A stretch of DNA of 64,000 bases. Source: Brevibacillus dissolubilis. Its GTDB lineage: Bacteria; Bacillota; Bacilli; Brevibacillales; Brevibacillaceae. How positions within the stretch are numbered: position 1 is the first letter of the stretch; each line of letters begins with the position of its first letter. Made by a program: the position numbers and the translations under genes. Positions 41,296 to 55,762 of the stretch are shown piece by piece. The notes under the pieces are model-generated. The model ran no database searches. It saw nothing but the letters and a program-made list of their open reading frames with translations, and had not been told where the DNA came from. The stretch covers positions 620,001 through 684,000 of the forward strand of contig NZ_VCNA01000001.1 in the NCBI RefSeq assembly GCF_006170445.1. The letters run 5' to 3'.

Positions 41296-42246
41296 TCATT
41301 TGGTAACAGGTGCGTCGGTTGGTTTGTCCTTCAAGAAAAAACGTTCGAGCGAAAGTGCTGCCTGGAGAAATCGCAGCGAAAAGCGCCGCCGCGCCGCCGA
41401 AACAGTTAAACCCCGCATGATCAGTGATGCCAAAAGCGGGTTCACATTCCGATTCGCACAGGACTGGATCGGCTCGATCTCATCCTCGATCAGCCTCTGG
41501 GACACATCCAATGGCGCTTTTCCACAGAGGCAAAAATACAGCACCGCACACAGGCTGTACAGGTCGGAATGCGGCCCCTGCTGCGAGGTGGCGGAGTATA
41601 ATTCCAGCGGTGAATACCCGATAGAGGTAAAAATACGCTGATTCGTTTGATTGGAAAAGTGAATCGCCGACCCAAAATCGAACAGCTTCAGCTCACCTTT
41701 ATGATTCACCATAATATTCTGTGGTTTTATATCACGATGGATGATCCCCCTTTTGTGGAGGTGCTCCAAAGCGTCGATCAAGGGGCCAACCGACAATAGG
41801 GAAAAAGGCCATCTTTTGTGATTATTGTGAATTACCTTGTCAAGGGTCCTTCCCCGACAGTATTCCGTGACGATATAACTAGTCCCATTTTCCTCAAAAT
41901 GATCGACATACCTGACGATATGCTTATGACGCACCTCCCGCAGAATTTCCGCTTCGCTGAGGAAGGATTGCTTCAGCTCCTGAAATTGCTTTTTAGTCGA
42001 GGGCATCCGGCATAGCACGCCCTTGTGATCCAGATCGCGGATCGCCAAGCTGGCTGGGAAGAACTCTTTGAGGAAGAGATACGTGCGGCTTGTCTGGTGG
42101 TAGACGATATAGCCGACGGAGAGCTCTGTCCAGGAGATGGCGCGGCGGATGCGGTATTCCTGCTGGAGGATGGTTCCTTTGGGCAGACTGGTTTCATAGC
42201 GTGAGCTAGTTTCTTTGGCCGTTTGGGATTTGAGCGCTTGGGGCAT
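41296..42246 (-). CDS. Ser/Thr protein kinase (Hanks type)
   Basis: 316 residues with a kinase domain from about 25 to 290: YLFLKEFFP (ATP-binding Lys), EILREVRHKHIVRYVDHF, SYIVTEYCRGRTLDKVI, GIIHRDIKPQNIMVNHKGELKLFDFGSAI (catalytic Asp, DFG), then IGYSPLELYS and PHSDLYSLCAVLYFCLCGKAPLD. The glycine loop is degenerate (AISWTELSVGYIVY), yet Lys, Asp and DFG are intact. There is no membrane segment or sensor domain. It has its own AGGAGG and is separated from the operon by a leader region. With the PP2C and FHA proteins it probably controls the injection system in the manner of PpkA. Confidence 0.85.
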   Translation of the reverse strand: MPQALKSQTAKETSSRYETSLPKGTILQQEYRIRRAISWTELSVGYIVYHQTSRTYLFLKEFFPASLAIRDLDHKGVLCRMPSTKKQFQELKQSFLSEAEILREVRHKHIVRYVDHFEENGTSYIVTEYCRGRTLDKVIHNNHKRWPFSLLSVGPLIDALEHLHKRGIIHRDIKPQNIMVNHKGELKLFDFGSAIHFSNQTNQRIFTSIGYSPLELYSATSQQGPHSDLYSLCAVLYFCLCGKAPLDVSQRLIEDEIEPIQSCANRNVNPLLASLIMRGLTVSAARRRFSLRFLQAALSLERFFLKDKPTDAPVTK

Positions 42247-42516
42247 AGAGGTTCCTCCTTTTTGGTGAGGATGAATTGGGATAGTATAGCATTTTCTGGA
42301 AGATAGGAAAAAGGGGGCACTCTTGCGTCTTGTGTACGGGAATTGTTAAGCCCGCTTGATATTCATTGGTTGTATCGTTGGTTGAATCTGGTCGGGCTAC
42401 AGGTAGACGAGTATGCTGAACGAGGGATCGGTCCCGGTATGTATGGCGGTACTACCCGTTTTCAGTAGATGTGAATTCAAATCTGGTCTAGACCGGAATA
42501 GATGGGTTCCGTAACG

Positions 42517-42876
42517 TTATTTTGTTAAACCACGCTCCACTATTTTTCCTGTGGCTGGTTTGATCACTACGTTCAACGCAAAATTGGTCGCGATGAGCTT
42601 CCCCGAATCATTGATCCATATAGCCAGATAAGTGACCGGATTTGGAAGTCCATAAAGCAGCCCCGCGTCCTCGATCCTCCAGAGTAGTTGTCCCTGCTGG
42701 CTGATGCCGTACACATTGTTAATCTCGTCTGCTCCAATTGAAATCCCTGTGGGGGGCAAGGTAAGGATCACAAGCCGATCATCCATTTCCCTGACAGAGT
42801 AAATAATATGTGGAAAATGAAGGATTTTGCCGGCTACCATGATCTCGTTATGATTGAGGCGAAAAGGAATGGGCAT
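42517..42876 (-). CDS. Hypothetical protein, immunity-like size
   Basis: 119 residues, start supported by AGGAG nine bases upstream. It is beta-rich with repeated hydrophobic strands (ILHFPHIIYSVREMDDRLVILTLPP; NVYGISQQGQLLWRIED; YLAIWINDSGKLIATNF). No family is recognised. The gene begins 14 bp after the end of the decayed gene at 42891-43181 and is part of a row of small genes downstream of toxin remnants, so an immunity role is plausible but unproven. Confidence 0.6.
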   Translation of the reverse strand: MPIPFRLNHNEIMVAGKILHFPHIIYSVREMDDRLVILTLPPTGISIGADEINNVYGISQQGQLLWRIEDAGLLYGLPNPVTYLAIWINDSGKLIATNFALNVVIKPATGKIVERGLTK

Positions 42877-42890
42877 GGACTTGCTCCTGA

Positions 42891-43181
42891 CTATGTTTTT
42901 CTGGCTCGTATCTCATTTTTTAGTAGCTTCAATAGAGACGGAATGATTGGATCGAGTCGGCTATGATCAAACCAAGGGACGTCTTTCCAAAAGGATGTAT
43001 ATCCCCTTAGCTGTTGGTAGGTGATTAGTAAGGTTTGTAATCGGATGTTATGGATCGACTGCTGTTTTGTAATCATTCCAACAACGATATCAAAACAGAT
43101 CATTGCTTCCCCTTCCACTAATAGACCTTCGCACAGTTCTCTGGTTGCTTCTCATTCGTCGATTTGTTCCTTGGTAAACAT
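42891..43181 (-). pseudogene. Small gene interrupted by an in-frame TGA
   Basis: A GGGGAGGAGG ribosome site precedes ATG 43181. The frame reads MFTKEQIDE, stop TGA (codon 10), then EATRELCEGLLVEGEAMICFD and onward for 96 codons to 42891. Because the charged, helical frame continues without another stop, a single base change (for example CGA to TGA) is the simplest explanation. Alternatively translation restarts at GTG 43118 or ATG 43103, giving 70-75 residues. Family unknown. The following gene begins 14 bp downstream. Confidence 0.55.
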
Positions 43182-43225
43182 TGTTGCCTCCTCCCCTTCA
43201 TGACAACAATATGTTTGTCTCTTGC

Positions 43226-43534
43226 TCACAAAATCACACCTTTTGCCACCAAAAGGCTCCCCTCATACAAAGAAAAACGATGGCCCTTCTGCAATAATTC
43301 GTGCGGGGCTTCCTCCACTAAAAATGAAAATTGGGCGGTCACACATAGCTGTTCATCCAAAGGATTCGTCCACGTGATATCAGCACTCCAGTCCGTAGCT
43401 GCACCATCTGTAATTGACTGTTGCTCAAAGCGGACGATTGGACAGTATCTCATACCGGCAGCAAGTGGAGTCTTCCTCCCTCCTGCTTCAGGGGGGAGCC
43501 AGCAGATTTTGGCTGTTACGGTTTGGTTGCTCAT
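43226..43534 (-). CDS. Small beta-rich protein resembling EF-Tu beta-barrel domains
   Basis: 102 residues. It starts SNQTVTAKICWLPPEAGGRKTPLAAGMRYCPIVRFE and ends RFSLYEGSLLVAKGVIL, which recalls the end strands of EF-Tu domain II/III-like barrels found in stand-alone small proteins of toxin-immunity regions. GGAGG precedes the ATG. Function is unknown; the location between decayed small genes suggests an immunity or accessory protein. The match is short and by eye. Confidence 0.6.
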   Translation of the reverse strand: MSNQTVTAKICWLPPEAGGRKTPLAAGMRYCPIVRFEQQSITDGAATDWSADITWTNPLDEQLCVTAQFSFLVEEAPHELLQKGHRFSLYEGSLLVAKGVIL

Positions 43535-43608
43535 GGGATGGGCCTCCGGTTTCTATGCAATCTGGAAATGAATTGGGTTAGTTCCTGCAATCAACGGATC
43601 TGGAGCTG

Positions 43609-43686
43609 TTAAATGTCATTTAGGTTGCGAAAAACATTGAAGAGTTTGATGCCCTTGTACCAGATTCCTAGTGGTGTCTCTTTCAT
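43609..43686 (-). CDS. Possible 25-residue peptide
   Basis: GGAGG seven bases before ATG 43686 opens a short frame, MKETPLGIWYKGIKLFNVF plus six residues, ending in TAA at 43609. It lies 75 bp upstream of the EF-Tu-barrel-like gene in the same direction. It may be the start of a decayed gene or a real small peptide; only the ribosome site supports it. Confidence 0.25.
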   Translation of the reverse strand: MKETPLGIWYKGIKLFNVFRNLNDI

Positions 43687-43849
43687 GCGGTCTTACCTCC
43701 AATTTGTTAAGGGGTGCCCCCAGTTAGATGAAATCCTGTCTTTTGCATCTGCTTATTTCCTGCTGCGGAAGTATATACCTCCATCAAGAGAACAAACCAT
43801 TCGTTATTGATATGGACACACAATCTAAAATGTTATTTCTATAGCTTGT

Positions 43850-44473
43850 TTACCTGCACGAATCAATCAAATAGTTCTTAAACAGTGAATCTAAGAATTC
43901 CTGAGGAACTATATTATTTCTAAAATTTAACGAAAGTAAGCTATCGATCGCTTCGTTCCAATTGAGTCATGAGTTATGCATAAAAATATTGGCATCAATA
44001 CCACTGTCATCATTAAAAGCCAGTATACATACGCCATATTTCCTCTCGCCCCAGATCGCCCATTTCATTGAGGTTGGCAGCCATACCACGATTTCTGAGT
44101 TATATAGGATCGCATCGGCAGGACTCTCTGCCGGACCCTGTTCCAATGTATCCCAGCACTCTTCAGGAGTTGTCGAATCAGGAAAACAGCACCAATTAAA
44201 ATAATGAAACTCATGCAAATAATAATCAACTGGGTCTGGTTCCAAAACAGCTAAGAAAACTTCTGTATATTTTGAAGCAGCTTTAAGCCGTTCGATTTCC
44301 ATCCAAAATGACTCGCTCATCGCCATATCGAAGTCAAAGACGAGTGTTTTTTGAAAGTTGATATGAAAGACCTGCTCAGGTAAACGTTTCTTAGCGTCAA
44401 ACACTTTTGTGATGAACTGATATGCTTTTTCAAACTCTTTTTTCTCCTTCATTAAGTGGACGGTGTTCGCCAT
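43850..44473 (-). pseudogene. Immunity-like gene cut by an in-frame TGA
   Basis: From ATG 44473 (purine-rich GGGGGG upstream) 168 codons read MANTVHLMKEKKEFEKAYQF ... WLPTSMKWAIWGERKYGVCILAF ... NIFMHNS, then TGA at 43967-43969. The same frame stays open for 38 further codons (LNWNEAIDSLLSLNFRNNIV ... FLDSLFKNYLIDS) and ends at TAA 43850. Size, acidity and aromatic content fit an immunity protein, though I cannot name the family. The truncated form may still be functional. The frame upstream to 44623 has no ribosome site. Confidence 0.55.
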
Positions 44474-44600
44474 GGTGAAGACCCCCCATTTTATTGTTTT
44501 CGGATGGTCGAAAATGATACAAATCGGGAGAATAATAAGTTGCTCCATTCGATAAGAAGCCTTGAACGACAATAAAACTAGGCCTATCAAGATCTCGGTG

Positions 44601-44797
44601 TTAGTTATATTTGTTATAATCAACTTTTAAGGCGATTTCCTTAGCATCATCAATCCTATTTTCATCTAGACATTGATGTATGTTGCTTGACTCCTCCTCC
44701 CAATCGGGACCAAAAAAAGCTAGATAAATTGCGAAATCTTTAAGATTTTCAGTTACGTTCGACTCCAAATTTCCTCTACAGCCTCAATCGCATTCAT
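44601..44797 (-). pseudogene. Frameshifted small gene
   Basis: GAGGTGACCT precedes ATG 44797; the frame gives MNAIEAVEEIWSRT and stops. Shifting the frame at that point gives SNVTENLKDFAIYLAFFGPDW and onward to EIALKVDYNKYN, ending at 44601. Together the two parts make a coherent acidic helical protein of about 64 residues, so a one-base shift near 44755 has broken it. Family unknown. Confidence 0.45.
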
Positions 44798-45022
44798 AGG
44801 TCACCTCATTTTTGGGATCACTTATGTGGAACCTGCAGTAGAAATGTCATTTCATAGCATGATATCCCTATTGACCATTGATTTCACAGTGTCATCTCTT
44901 TTTCCTTTTCATGTCTACGGTTTCATAAGAACAATTCGATCATTCTTGCGCTGATCCTACCCCAAAGAAGCCGACATTCCATTCGCGGAACATCAGCTTT
45001 TCACTTTCATACATGTATTCGC

Positions 45023-45589
45023 TTATGTTGACGTGGAAACGTCGGCTGCTTCCTGAAGCGATTTATTACTTCGTAAAACGGTAATAAAACCATCCAAAAT
45101 ATCGTGACTAACAGAAAATCCTTTCCGTTTATAAAATTCCAAAGCGTCATCATTACCATTGGAGACAAAGATAAAATAATCTTCGACATCATCAAATTGC
45201 TTCAACCACTTCATCGACATATGGAAAAGGGTTGACCCGATCCCATACTTCCTGTACTCCTCTTTAAGATAAAATTGGGATAAACAACCTACATTCTTTC
45301 TACTGACAGAAGAAAGGTCAAAAAAAGTGGCAAATTCATTTGAATAGGTTTCTTTGGGAGAGATATTGGAGTATACATAACCTACGATTTTATCGTCATC
45401 TTTGACAACCACCGTATAATTATGGATGGCCTTTTGGATGGAAGGCATCATCCGGGTGTCAAAATTCATGTTGTCAAATAATTCTGGCTTGATGTATGAT
45501 TTTGACTTTTGGAAGGCCATGAGTTCATTGCATGCGTCTCTGCAGCATTCGATTTTGGCATCGGGTATTATTTCATATGTGATGTTCAT
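45023..45589 (-). CDS. GNAT family N-acetyltransferase
   Basis: 188 residues. VVVKDDDKIVGYVYSNI (strand 4 region), then VGCLSQFYLKEEYRKYGIGSTLFHMSMKWL (acetyl-CoA loop R-K-Y-G-I-G) and DDALEFYKRKGFSVSHDIL (motif B) give a complete GNAT fold that uses acetyl-CoA to acetylate an amine. AAAGGAG precedes the ATG. It stands alone between decayed genes with about 230 bp free on both sides; no substrate is indicated. Confidence 0.82.
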   Translation of the reverse strand: MNITYEIIPDAKIECCRDACNELMAFQKSKSYIKPELFDNMNFDTRMMPSIQKAIHNYTVVVKDDDKIVGYVYSNISPKETYSNEFATFFDLSSVSRKNVGCLSQFYLKEEYRKYGIGSTLFHMSMKWLKQFDDVEDYFIFVSNGNDDALEFYKRKGFSVSHDILDGFITVLRSNKSLQEAADVSTST

Positions 45590-46112
45590 GGTTGGCGCTC
45601 CTTTTATGTATCGATTGATAATTCTAGTGAGTTCATTTTCGTTAATTTAAAGGTATTTCCATTTTATCGTATATTGGAAAAGTCCACTAGACTTGCAGAT
45701 GACTATCTCTATGTGGTTTCGTAACGCCATTTTTTAATTATCCAGGTGATCTATCATATTGCCATTCAGCTTTCGGTATAGACGTCCGGTAGAGCATGAG
45801 AAAGGCTTATTTCCATAATACATTTTATTTACTATATCTCGCCTTATATCCCTCATGGTTTTCTAACCAAAACGACGCTGTTCCTGATGCAGGTTTATTT
45901 TCAATGAAATTAGAGGTCCACATCTATGAGTTTGGAATATCAATTCCTACATAATCTTGTATTTTTTCAAAAAGCGGAAAAGTATGTGACCTACCTTTTT
46001 CTATATACCGATTCATCATATCTTTTTTTATTTTTCCCTTTCCTCTACTGCCACTACAATACTTCCTACTGTAATCAGAAGCTCATTGGGTTCCTTACCC
46101 GTTTTAGCTGTC
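45590..46112. other. AT-rich stretch with gene debris
   Basis: No intact gene on either strand. Apart from the short decayed frame at 45825-46019 (minus) I see only AT-rich sequence. The 70-codon plus-strand frame near 45926 lacks a ribosome site and is mostly Phe/Leu/Tyr, as expected by chance from T-rich DNA. Confidence 0.5.
45825..46019 (-). pseudogene. Decayed gene fragment with in-frame TAG
   Basis: One frame reads MMNRYIEKGRSHTFPLFEKI ... DIPNS, stop TAG, then MWTSNFIENKPASGTASFWL ... GYKARYSK and TAA. Amino-acid composition is protein-like on both sides of the stop, unlike the surrounding AT-rich DNA. No family is recognised; remnants of a toxin or immunity gene are likely in this setting. 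Confidence 0.3.
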
Positions 46113-46467
46113 TCATTTTTCTAACGAATCCAGGTTAGTTTTACTTAACACCCGTATTCTATTATTATTTTTTTTGCAACTGTATTATTAGGATCAACTG
46201 TCAATACCTCTTTTGCTATGCTAATGGCCTCCTGCATACTCACCAATGGCATAGAGGTTGACTTAGTAATAATGAGGCGAGGTAATGAAGTTCACTACTC
46301 TCTCCCGAATCAAATATTAGATCAGTTACAAAGGTGTATGTTATTAATCCTTCATGTTCGTAAGCAATTTCAAGCAAAAGGTTGGTTAATTCCTCCAAGC
46401 TGGTACCAGAAATTAATTTCTTTGCTGCTACAAAATCACCTACGAGTATCATATTTTTAAACGTCAC
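46113..46467 (-). pseudogene. Frameshifted immunity-like/TPR protein
   Basis: From ATG 46467 the frame gives VGDFVAAKKLISGTSLEELTN ... SGESSELHYLASLLLSQPLCHW and stops at 46240. A one-base shift at that point leads to SMQEAISIAKEVLTVDPNN and onward to 46113, a TPR-like end. The first part resembles small immunity proteins found after Rhs toxins, which carry the SSELHYLASLLLSQPL type of segment. Total length 355 bp is 3n+1, as expected for a single indel. It directly follows the Rhs/HINT fossil, its likely former toxin. Confidence 0.5.
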
Positions 46468-46474
46468 CTAGTTT

Positions 46475-46823
46475 TCAACCTCCATCAACTTCCTTGTAAG
46501 CAGTTTCACCCGTTTCATGGTCTTTGGCTAGGTCTTTATCCCCCACTCGATTTCCTCGGTAGGTTACTCCCCGTCGTCTATTTGAACTTTAGTACCGGCT
46601 ATAAAATAGTTACATAAAGTAAAAGTTTTAACAGTCCCTTAGTAGCATATTTTACTTTATTCTTTGCTGGACTAGCTACCGAAGGACCCCGTCTTCCTGA
46701 ATTATCCATTCCTGGTCCCTGCTATATCTATTGTCTGTTTGGCAATATAATTTGGTACAATACATATCACCAATATCATTGTCTTGGCCTTGTTAGATCT
46801 ATATACCTTAGTGGATTGTTGAG
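46475..46823 (-). pseudogene. Fossil Rhs C-terminus with pretoxin HINT remnant
   Basis: At 46776-46823 the minus strand reads LNNPLRYIDLTRPRQ, a worn copy of the NNPLRYIDPTG end of the Rhs core. At 46475-46614 two frames combine to CNYFIAGTKVQIDDGE, stop, PTEEIEWG and, one base shifted, GDKDLAKDHETGETAYKEVDGG. This matches the start of pretoxin HINT domains (C-FVAGTxVxTxxGxxPIEEIxVGDxVLAKDxETGExAYKEV). Several stops and shifts make it nonfunctional. It is a displaced toxin-tail module or the residue of a second Rhs gene, now bordered by the IS element. Confidence 0.6.
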
Positions 46824-46879
46824 AAAACCTAGTGGACTTACCCTATTTTCCTTGATACAAATTTAAGACCAAGCGCTTA

Positions 46880-47790
46880 CTAATGAGATTTCTCATACTC
46901 CACTGAACTTTTGTATCCCAGAGCCGAGTGCATTCTTTTGGTATTATAGAACATCTCAATATATTAAAAAATAGCATTTCGAGCTTCCTGCTCATTGTCA
47001 AAATGTTTGATTCCAGGCATTAGTTCGCGTTTTAGTGTATTCTAAAAATATTCCATTAACGACATTGTCATATGGGTCACCGAAGGCGGGACATGCTGAT
47101 TCGGGCTCCTAGAAGCCTCAGTTTTTCTTGCTATCGCTTGCTTGTATATGGAGACCCTCTGCCTGTGTGGACAATTAGACCTTCTTTTGAATGTTCCTTG
47201 CCTACAGCTTGCATAAAGGCATCGATGACCAGCTGATCTGTCATCCTTGTGCTAATCGCTCTGCCGACTACTTTTCTTGAAAAAACATCAATGTATGTAG
47301 CGAGATACAGAAAGCCTGTTTGTAAGGGGATGTAGGTGATATCTCCCACCCATAAGGCGTTCTTCTTTTCAGTCGTAAAAGCCCGTTTCACAAGGTTCTT
47401 CATAATCCTTGTTGCATCGGGCTTTTTCCCATTTTGATTTCGCCTGCGAGAAGAAACAGCAGACAACCCCATTCTCTGCATCAGACGGGCGACGCGATTT
47501 TTACTGGTAAATATGCATCGTTTGCACAATTCCAGCGCGATTCGGGGGCTGCCATAGCGGCCTTTAAACTCTTTATAGACATCACGTATCCCATCTTCCA
47601 GAACTTCAAGGTCAATGGCTCGGTTACTCTTACGACGCTTTTTCCAATCGTAGTGTAGTAACCTTGTCGAGTAATATTTAAATATTCTACAGAGAAGTTT
47701 TACGGTATAGGTAGTTGGATTTTTCTGAATAAAGCGATATTTCGTTAATGTGGACCCTTTAAGAATGCCTGAAACTTTTTTAGAATTCAT
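46880..47790 (-). pseudogene. IS3-family transposase orfB remnant
   Basis: The best frame (47790-47131) has YGSPRIALEL, ARLMQRMGLSA and LWVGDITYIPLQTGFLYLATYIDVFSRKVVG, the DDE core start. The second catalytic region reads HTGRGSPYTS instead of HSDRGSQY, so the Asp is lost, and a stop follows. Frameshifted pieces continue: SMSRLGDPYDN-like, KRMHSALGYKSSVEYEKSH to 46880. It is clearly inactive. Confidence 0.72.
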
Positions 47791-47830
47791 TCTCCGATTC
47801 CAATTCTCTTAGTCGGCTTTTGCAAACGTT

Positions 47831-48040
47831 TCATCTTGACATCCTTATTAATGACTGGATTCCACTTCCAGAAAAGGCGCTATCGGGGTTCGCTTGATAT
47901 TCATAGACCCACCAGCTTAACATCGTCGGAATGATACCAATGGCTTTAGCAACTTGAGTCACCTGTTTACCTTCCTGTAGTACTTGCATAACGGCCGCGA
48001 TTTTAAATGCCTTGTCATATTTTTTGCGAATACAAAACAA
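47831..48040 (-). pseudogene. IS3-family orfA remnant
   Basis: 69 residues from a TTG start: KKYDKAFKIAAVMQVLQEGKQ, VAKAIGIIPTMLSWWVYEYQA, the helix-turn-helix of IS3/IS150 orfA proteins. It ends about 30 residues earlier than normal and lacks the leucine-zipper end and the frameshift window into orfB. Confidence 0.65.
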
Positions 48041-48119
48041 CCCCTTTTCCCAAAGTTAACGTGGTCTTAACTTGGTGTAAAGGGGGTTGGAAAGTCCAAA
48101 AATGTGTACCTTAAAATTC

Positions 48120-48527
48120 TTATAAGTCTATTCCATATGTTTGTACAATCCGCTTTAACAATGTATCTTCCCTCATAAAAACATCATCAAGATCATTTGG
48201 AATGTTTGGCTGATAGTATTCTTTTTTACAAAATTGTTCCCATTTAAGTAATGTTTCTTTTGCTTTAATAAAATTAGTTTTATTACATCTAATAACAAAT
48301 CCATAAATGTAATCATTACTTTTCAATTCAACTAAAATAAAACACCTAGGATCTTTTGGATCTTTCGCAATAAAAATTTCACTAAACCATTGATTTTCAA
48401 TCACTCTTTCGAAAACTCCATTTAATTCTTGAAAGTCAATTGGAATATTCATCACCTCGCCCAGTTCTTTTATAATGTCCTCCATATATTCATTCGGAGC
48501 ATTAATTTCATACTGTTTTAAATCCAT
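48120..48527 (-). CDS. Hypothetical protein, predicted immunity to the deaminase-type toxin
   Basis: 135 residues, acidic, mixed alpha/beta (YMEDIIKELGEVMNIPIDFQ, WFSEIFIAKDPKDPRCFILVELKSNDYIYGFVIRCNKTNF, KWEQFCKKEY). No family is recognised. It lies 68 bp downstream of the toxin domain at 48596-49001 in the same direction, the standard place for an immunity gene, and is intact, while the toxin is frame-shifted away from its Rhs carrier. AAGGAG precedes the ATG. Confidence 0.6.
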   Translation of the reverse strand: MDLKQYEINAPNEYMEDIIKELGEVMNIPIDFQELNGVFERVIENQWFSEIFIAKDPKDPRCFILVELKSNDYIYGFVIRCNKTNFIKAKETLLKWEQFCKKEYYQPNIPNDLDDVFMREDTLLKRIVQTYGIDL

Positions 48528-48969
48528 AATACAACTCCTTCATAAAAATTTATTCTTTTACCAGCATAATACCTTTTCAAAACTCCTTAAAGACATTATT
48601 CACTAAATTGACTTGAAAATTCTTTAGCCCAATATCCGTCGCCATAAAAAACTTCAAGCGTTACATACGGATAACGTGTTTTAAATTGTTCGATAACACC
48701 ATAGCAACTCACACAAGGATAATTTTCGGTATAAAGATTTATTGTACCATGCGCCTTAAAATTATTGCCAAGCAACAATGAAATTTCTTCAAGAATCTTA
48801 GCTTCGGCATCTAGAGCCCTCTGATAATTGTCACTGTATTCAGTGAGATACATTCTTAATGAGGGATCCGCTTGAAACTTCACAAAATCCTCCACATTGT
48901 TGAACTTACTATGTGCCATAAGTTCATCTGGTAAACCATCAATATCAATCCACGCAATCCCAAGATTCC

Positions 48970-55215
<6,246 letters not shown>

Positions 55216-55406
55216 CTGGAGGATCTGTTCCTCGGTGTAGACTGGTTTAGTGGTCGGATCGGGTTGACCTTCGTTTACTAGGAGGTCCTTGATCTCGGGG
55301 TATTGGTTGAATATCCATTCGGACGTAGATGTGGTGGTGCTGTCCAGTTCACTTTTTGTTCGTACCGTGTTGTCCGTCGCTCCCTGTTCATTGAAAAAAG
55401 CGTTGC

Positions 55407-55613
55407 CTACCGTCTCACCGTCTCACCGTCGAGCAACTGCTTAGTCCATTCGGAGACGGGGCTGATCTCTGCTGCATCGGCTGACGGTGGGATGTAGGAT
55501 GACAGCAGCGTGATGGTGAGCAAAGCATGAAAGGCCGTGGAAAAGCGTTTTTTCCATGTGGATCGTTTGGCAGATTGATGGTTGTCTGCCTTATGCGTTT
55601 GACTGCGGTACAT
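55407..55613 (-). pseudogene. Signal-peptide fragment of the Rhs gene, frame-shifted
   Basis: From ATG 55613 (GGAGGTG upstream) or ATG 55670, the frame encodes STWKKRFSTAFHALLTITLL then SSYIPPSADAAE: a Sec signal peptide with probable cleavage after ADA. It continues ISPVSEWTKQLLDGETVRR and stops at 55407. Removing one 8-bp copy of the repeat at 55411-55426 makes it read LLDGETVGNAFFNEQGATDN and stay open into the Rhs protein at 55215, so this is the true N-terminus of that gene. Confidence 0.75.
55411..55430. repeat. 8-bp tandem duplication breaking the Rhs reading frame
   Basis: CGTCTCAC occurs twice in tandem (55411-55418, 55419-55426), followed by half a copy (CGTC). On the coding strand this is GTGAGACG x2. 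One copy fewer restores a single frame from signal peptide to Rhs shell. Short tandem copies of this kind can be gained and lost by strand slippage. Confidence 0.85.
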
Positions 55614-55762
55614 TGGTTGGGTAGCACCTCCAGAATAAGAATCAAATGTAGAGAGTGGGGTCGATTTCACTGATGTATGTTCGTAGCTTTCGCAGTCGAC
55701 GGCTGAGCCAAGCTCGGATGCTTGCTTTTACAGACTTCGGCTGAGTAACAGCTTTTACTTTT

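Larger units (their letters stand above)
46833..48098 (-). mobile_element. Degenerate IS3-family (IS150-like) element
   Basis: About 1.27 kb with imperfect terminal repeats: TGGACTTACC... at 46833 and, inverted, TGGACTTTCC... ending at 48098. It contains broken orfA and orfB in the usual order. No clear 3-bp target repeat is visible, in keeping with age. It separates the deaminase-immunity gene pair from the Rhs/HINT fossil, so insertion or recombination here probably rearranged the toxin tail region. Confidence 0.62.

Noticed and set aside
20145..42246. Prophage
   Set aside because: VgrG/late-control-D-like proteins are present, but no capsid, portal, terminase, integrase or lysis genes; kinase, FHA and PP2C genes fit an injection system better.
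20145..42246. Canonical T6SS
   Set aside because: No recognisable TssJ, TssL, TssM, TssE, TssF, TssG, TssK or ClpV; the sheath is one long gene and the genome looks Gram-positive.
43613..43810. 65-codon plus-strand frame
   Set aside because: No ribosome site, no resemblance; the opposite strand has a better-supported short frame.
42891..44473. Selenocysteine or recoded UGA in the two TGA-interrupted genes
   Set aside because: No Sec-type family, no stem-loop seen right after the TGA codons, and neighbouring genes show ordinary decay.
45926..46138. 70-codon plus-strand frame rich in Phe, Leu and Tyr
   Set aside because: No ribosome site; composition is that of random T-rich DNA, and the minus strand carries a decayed gene here.
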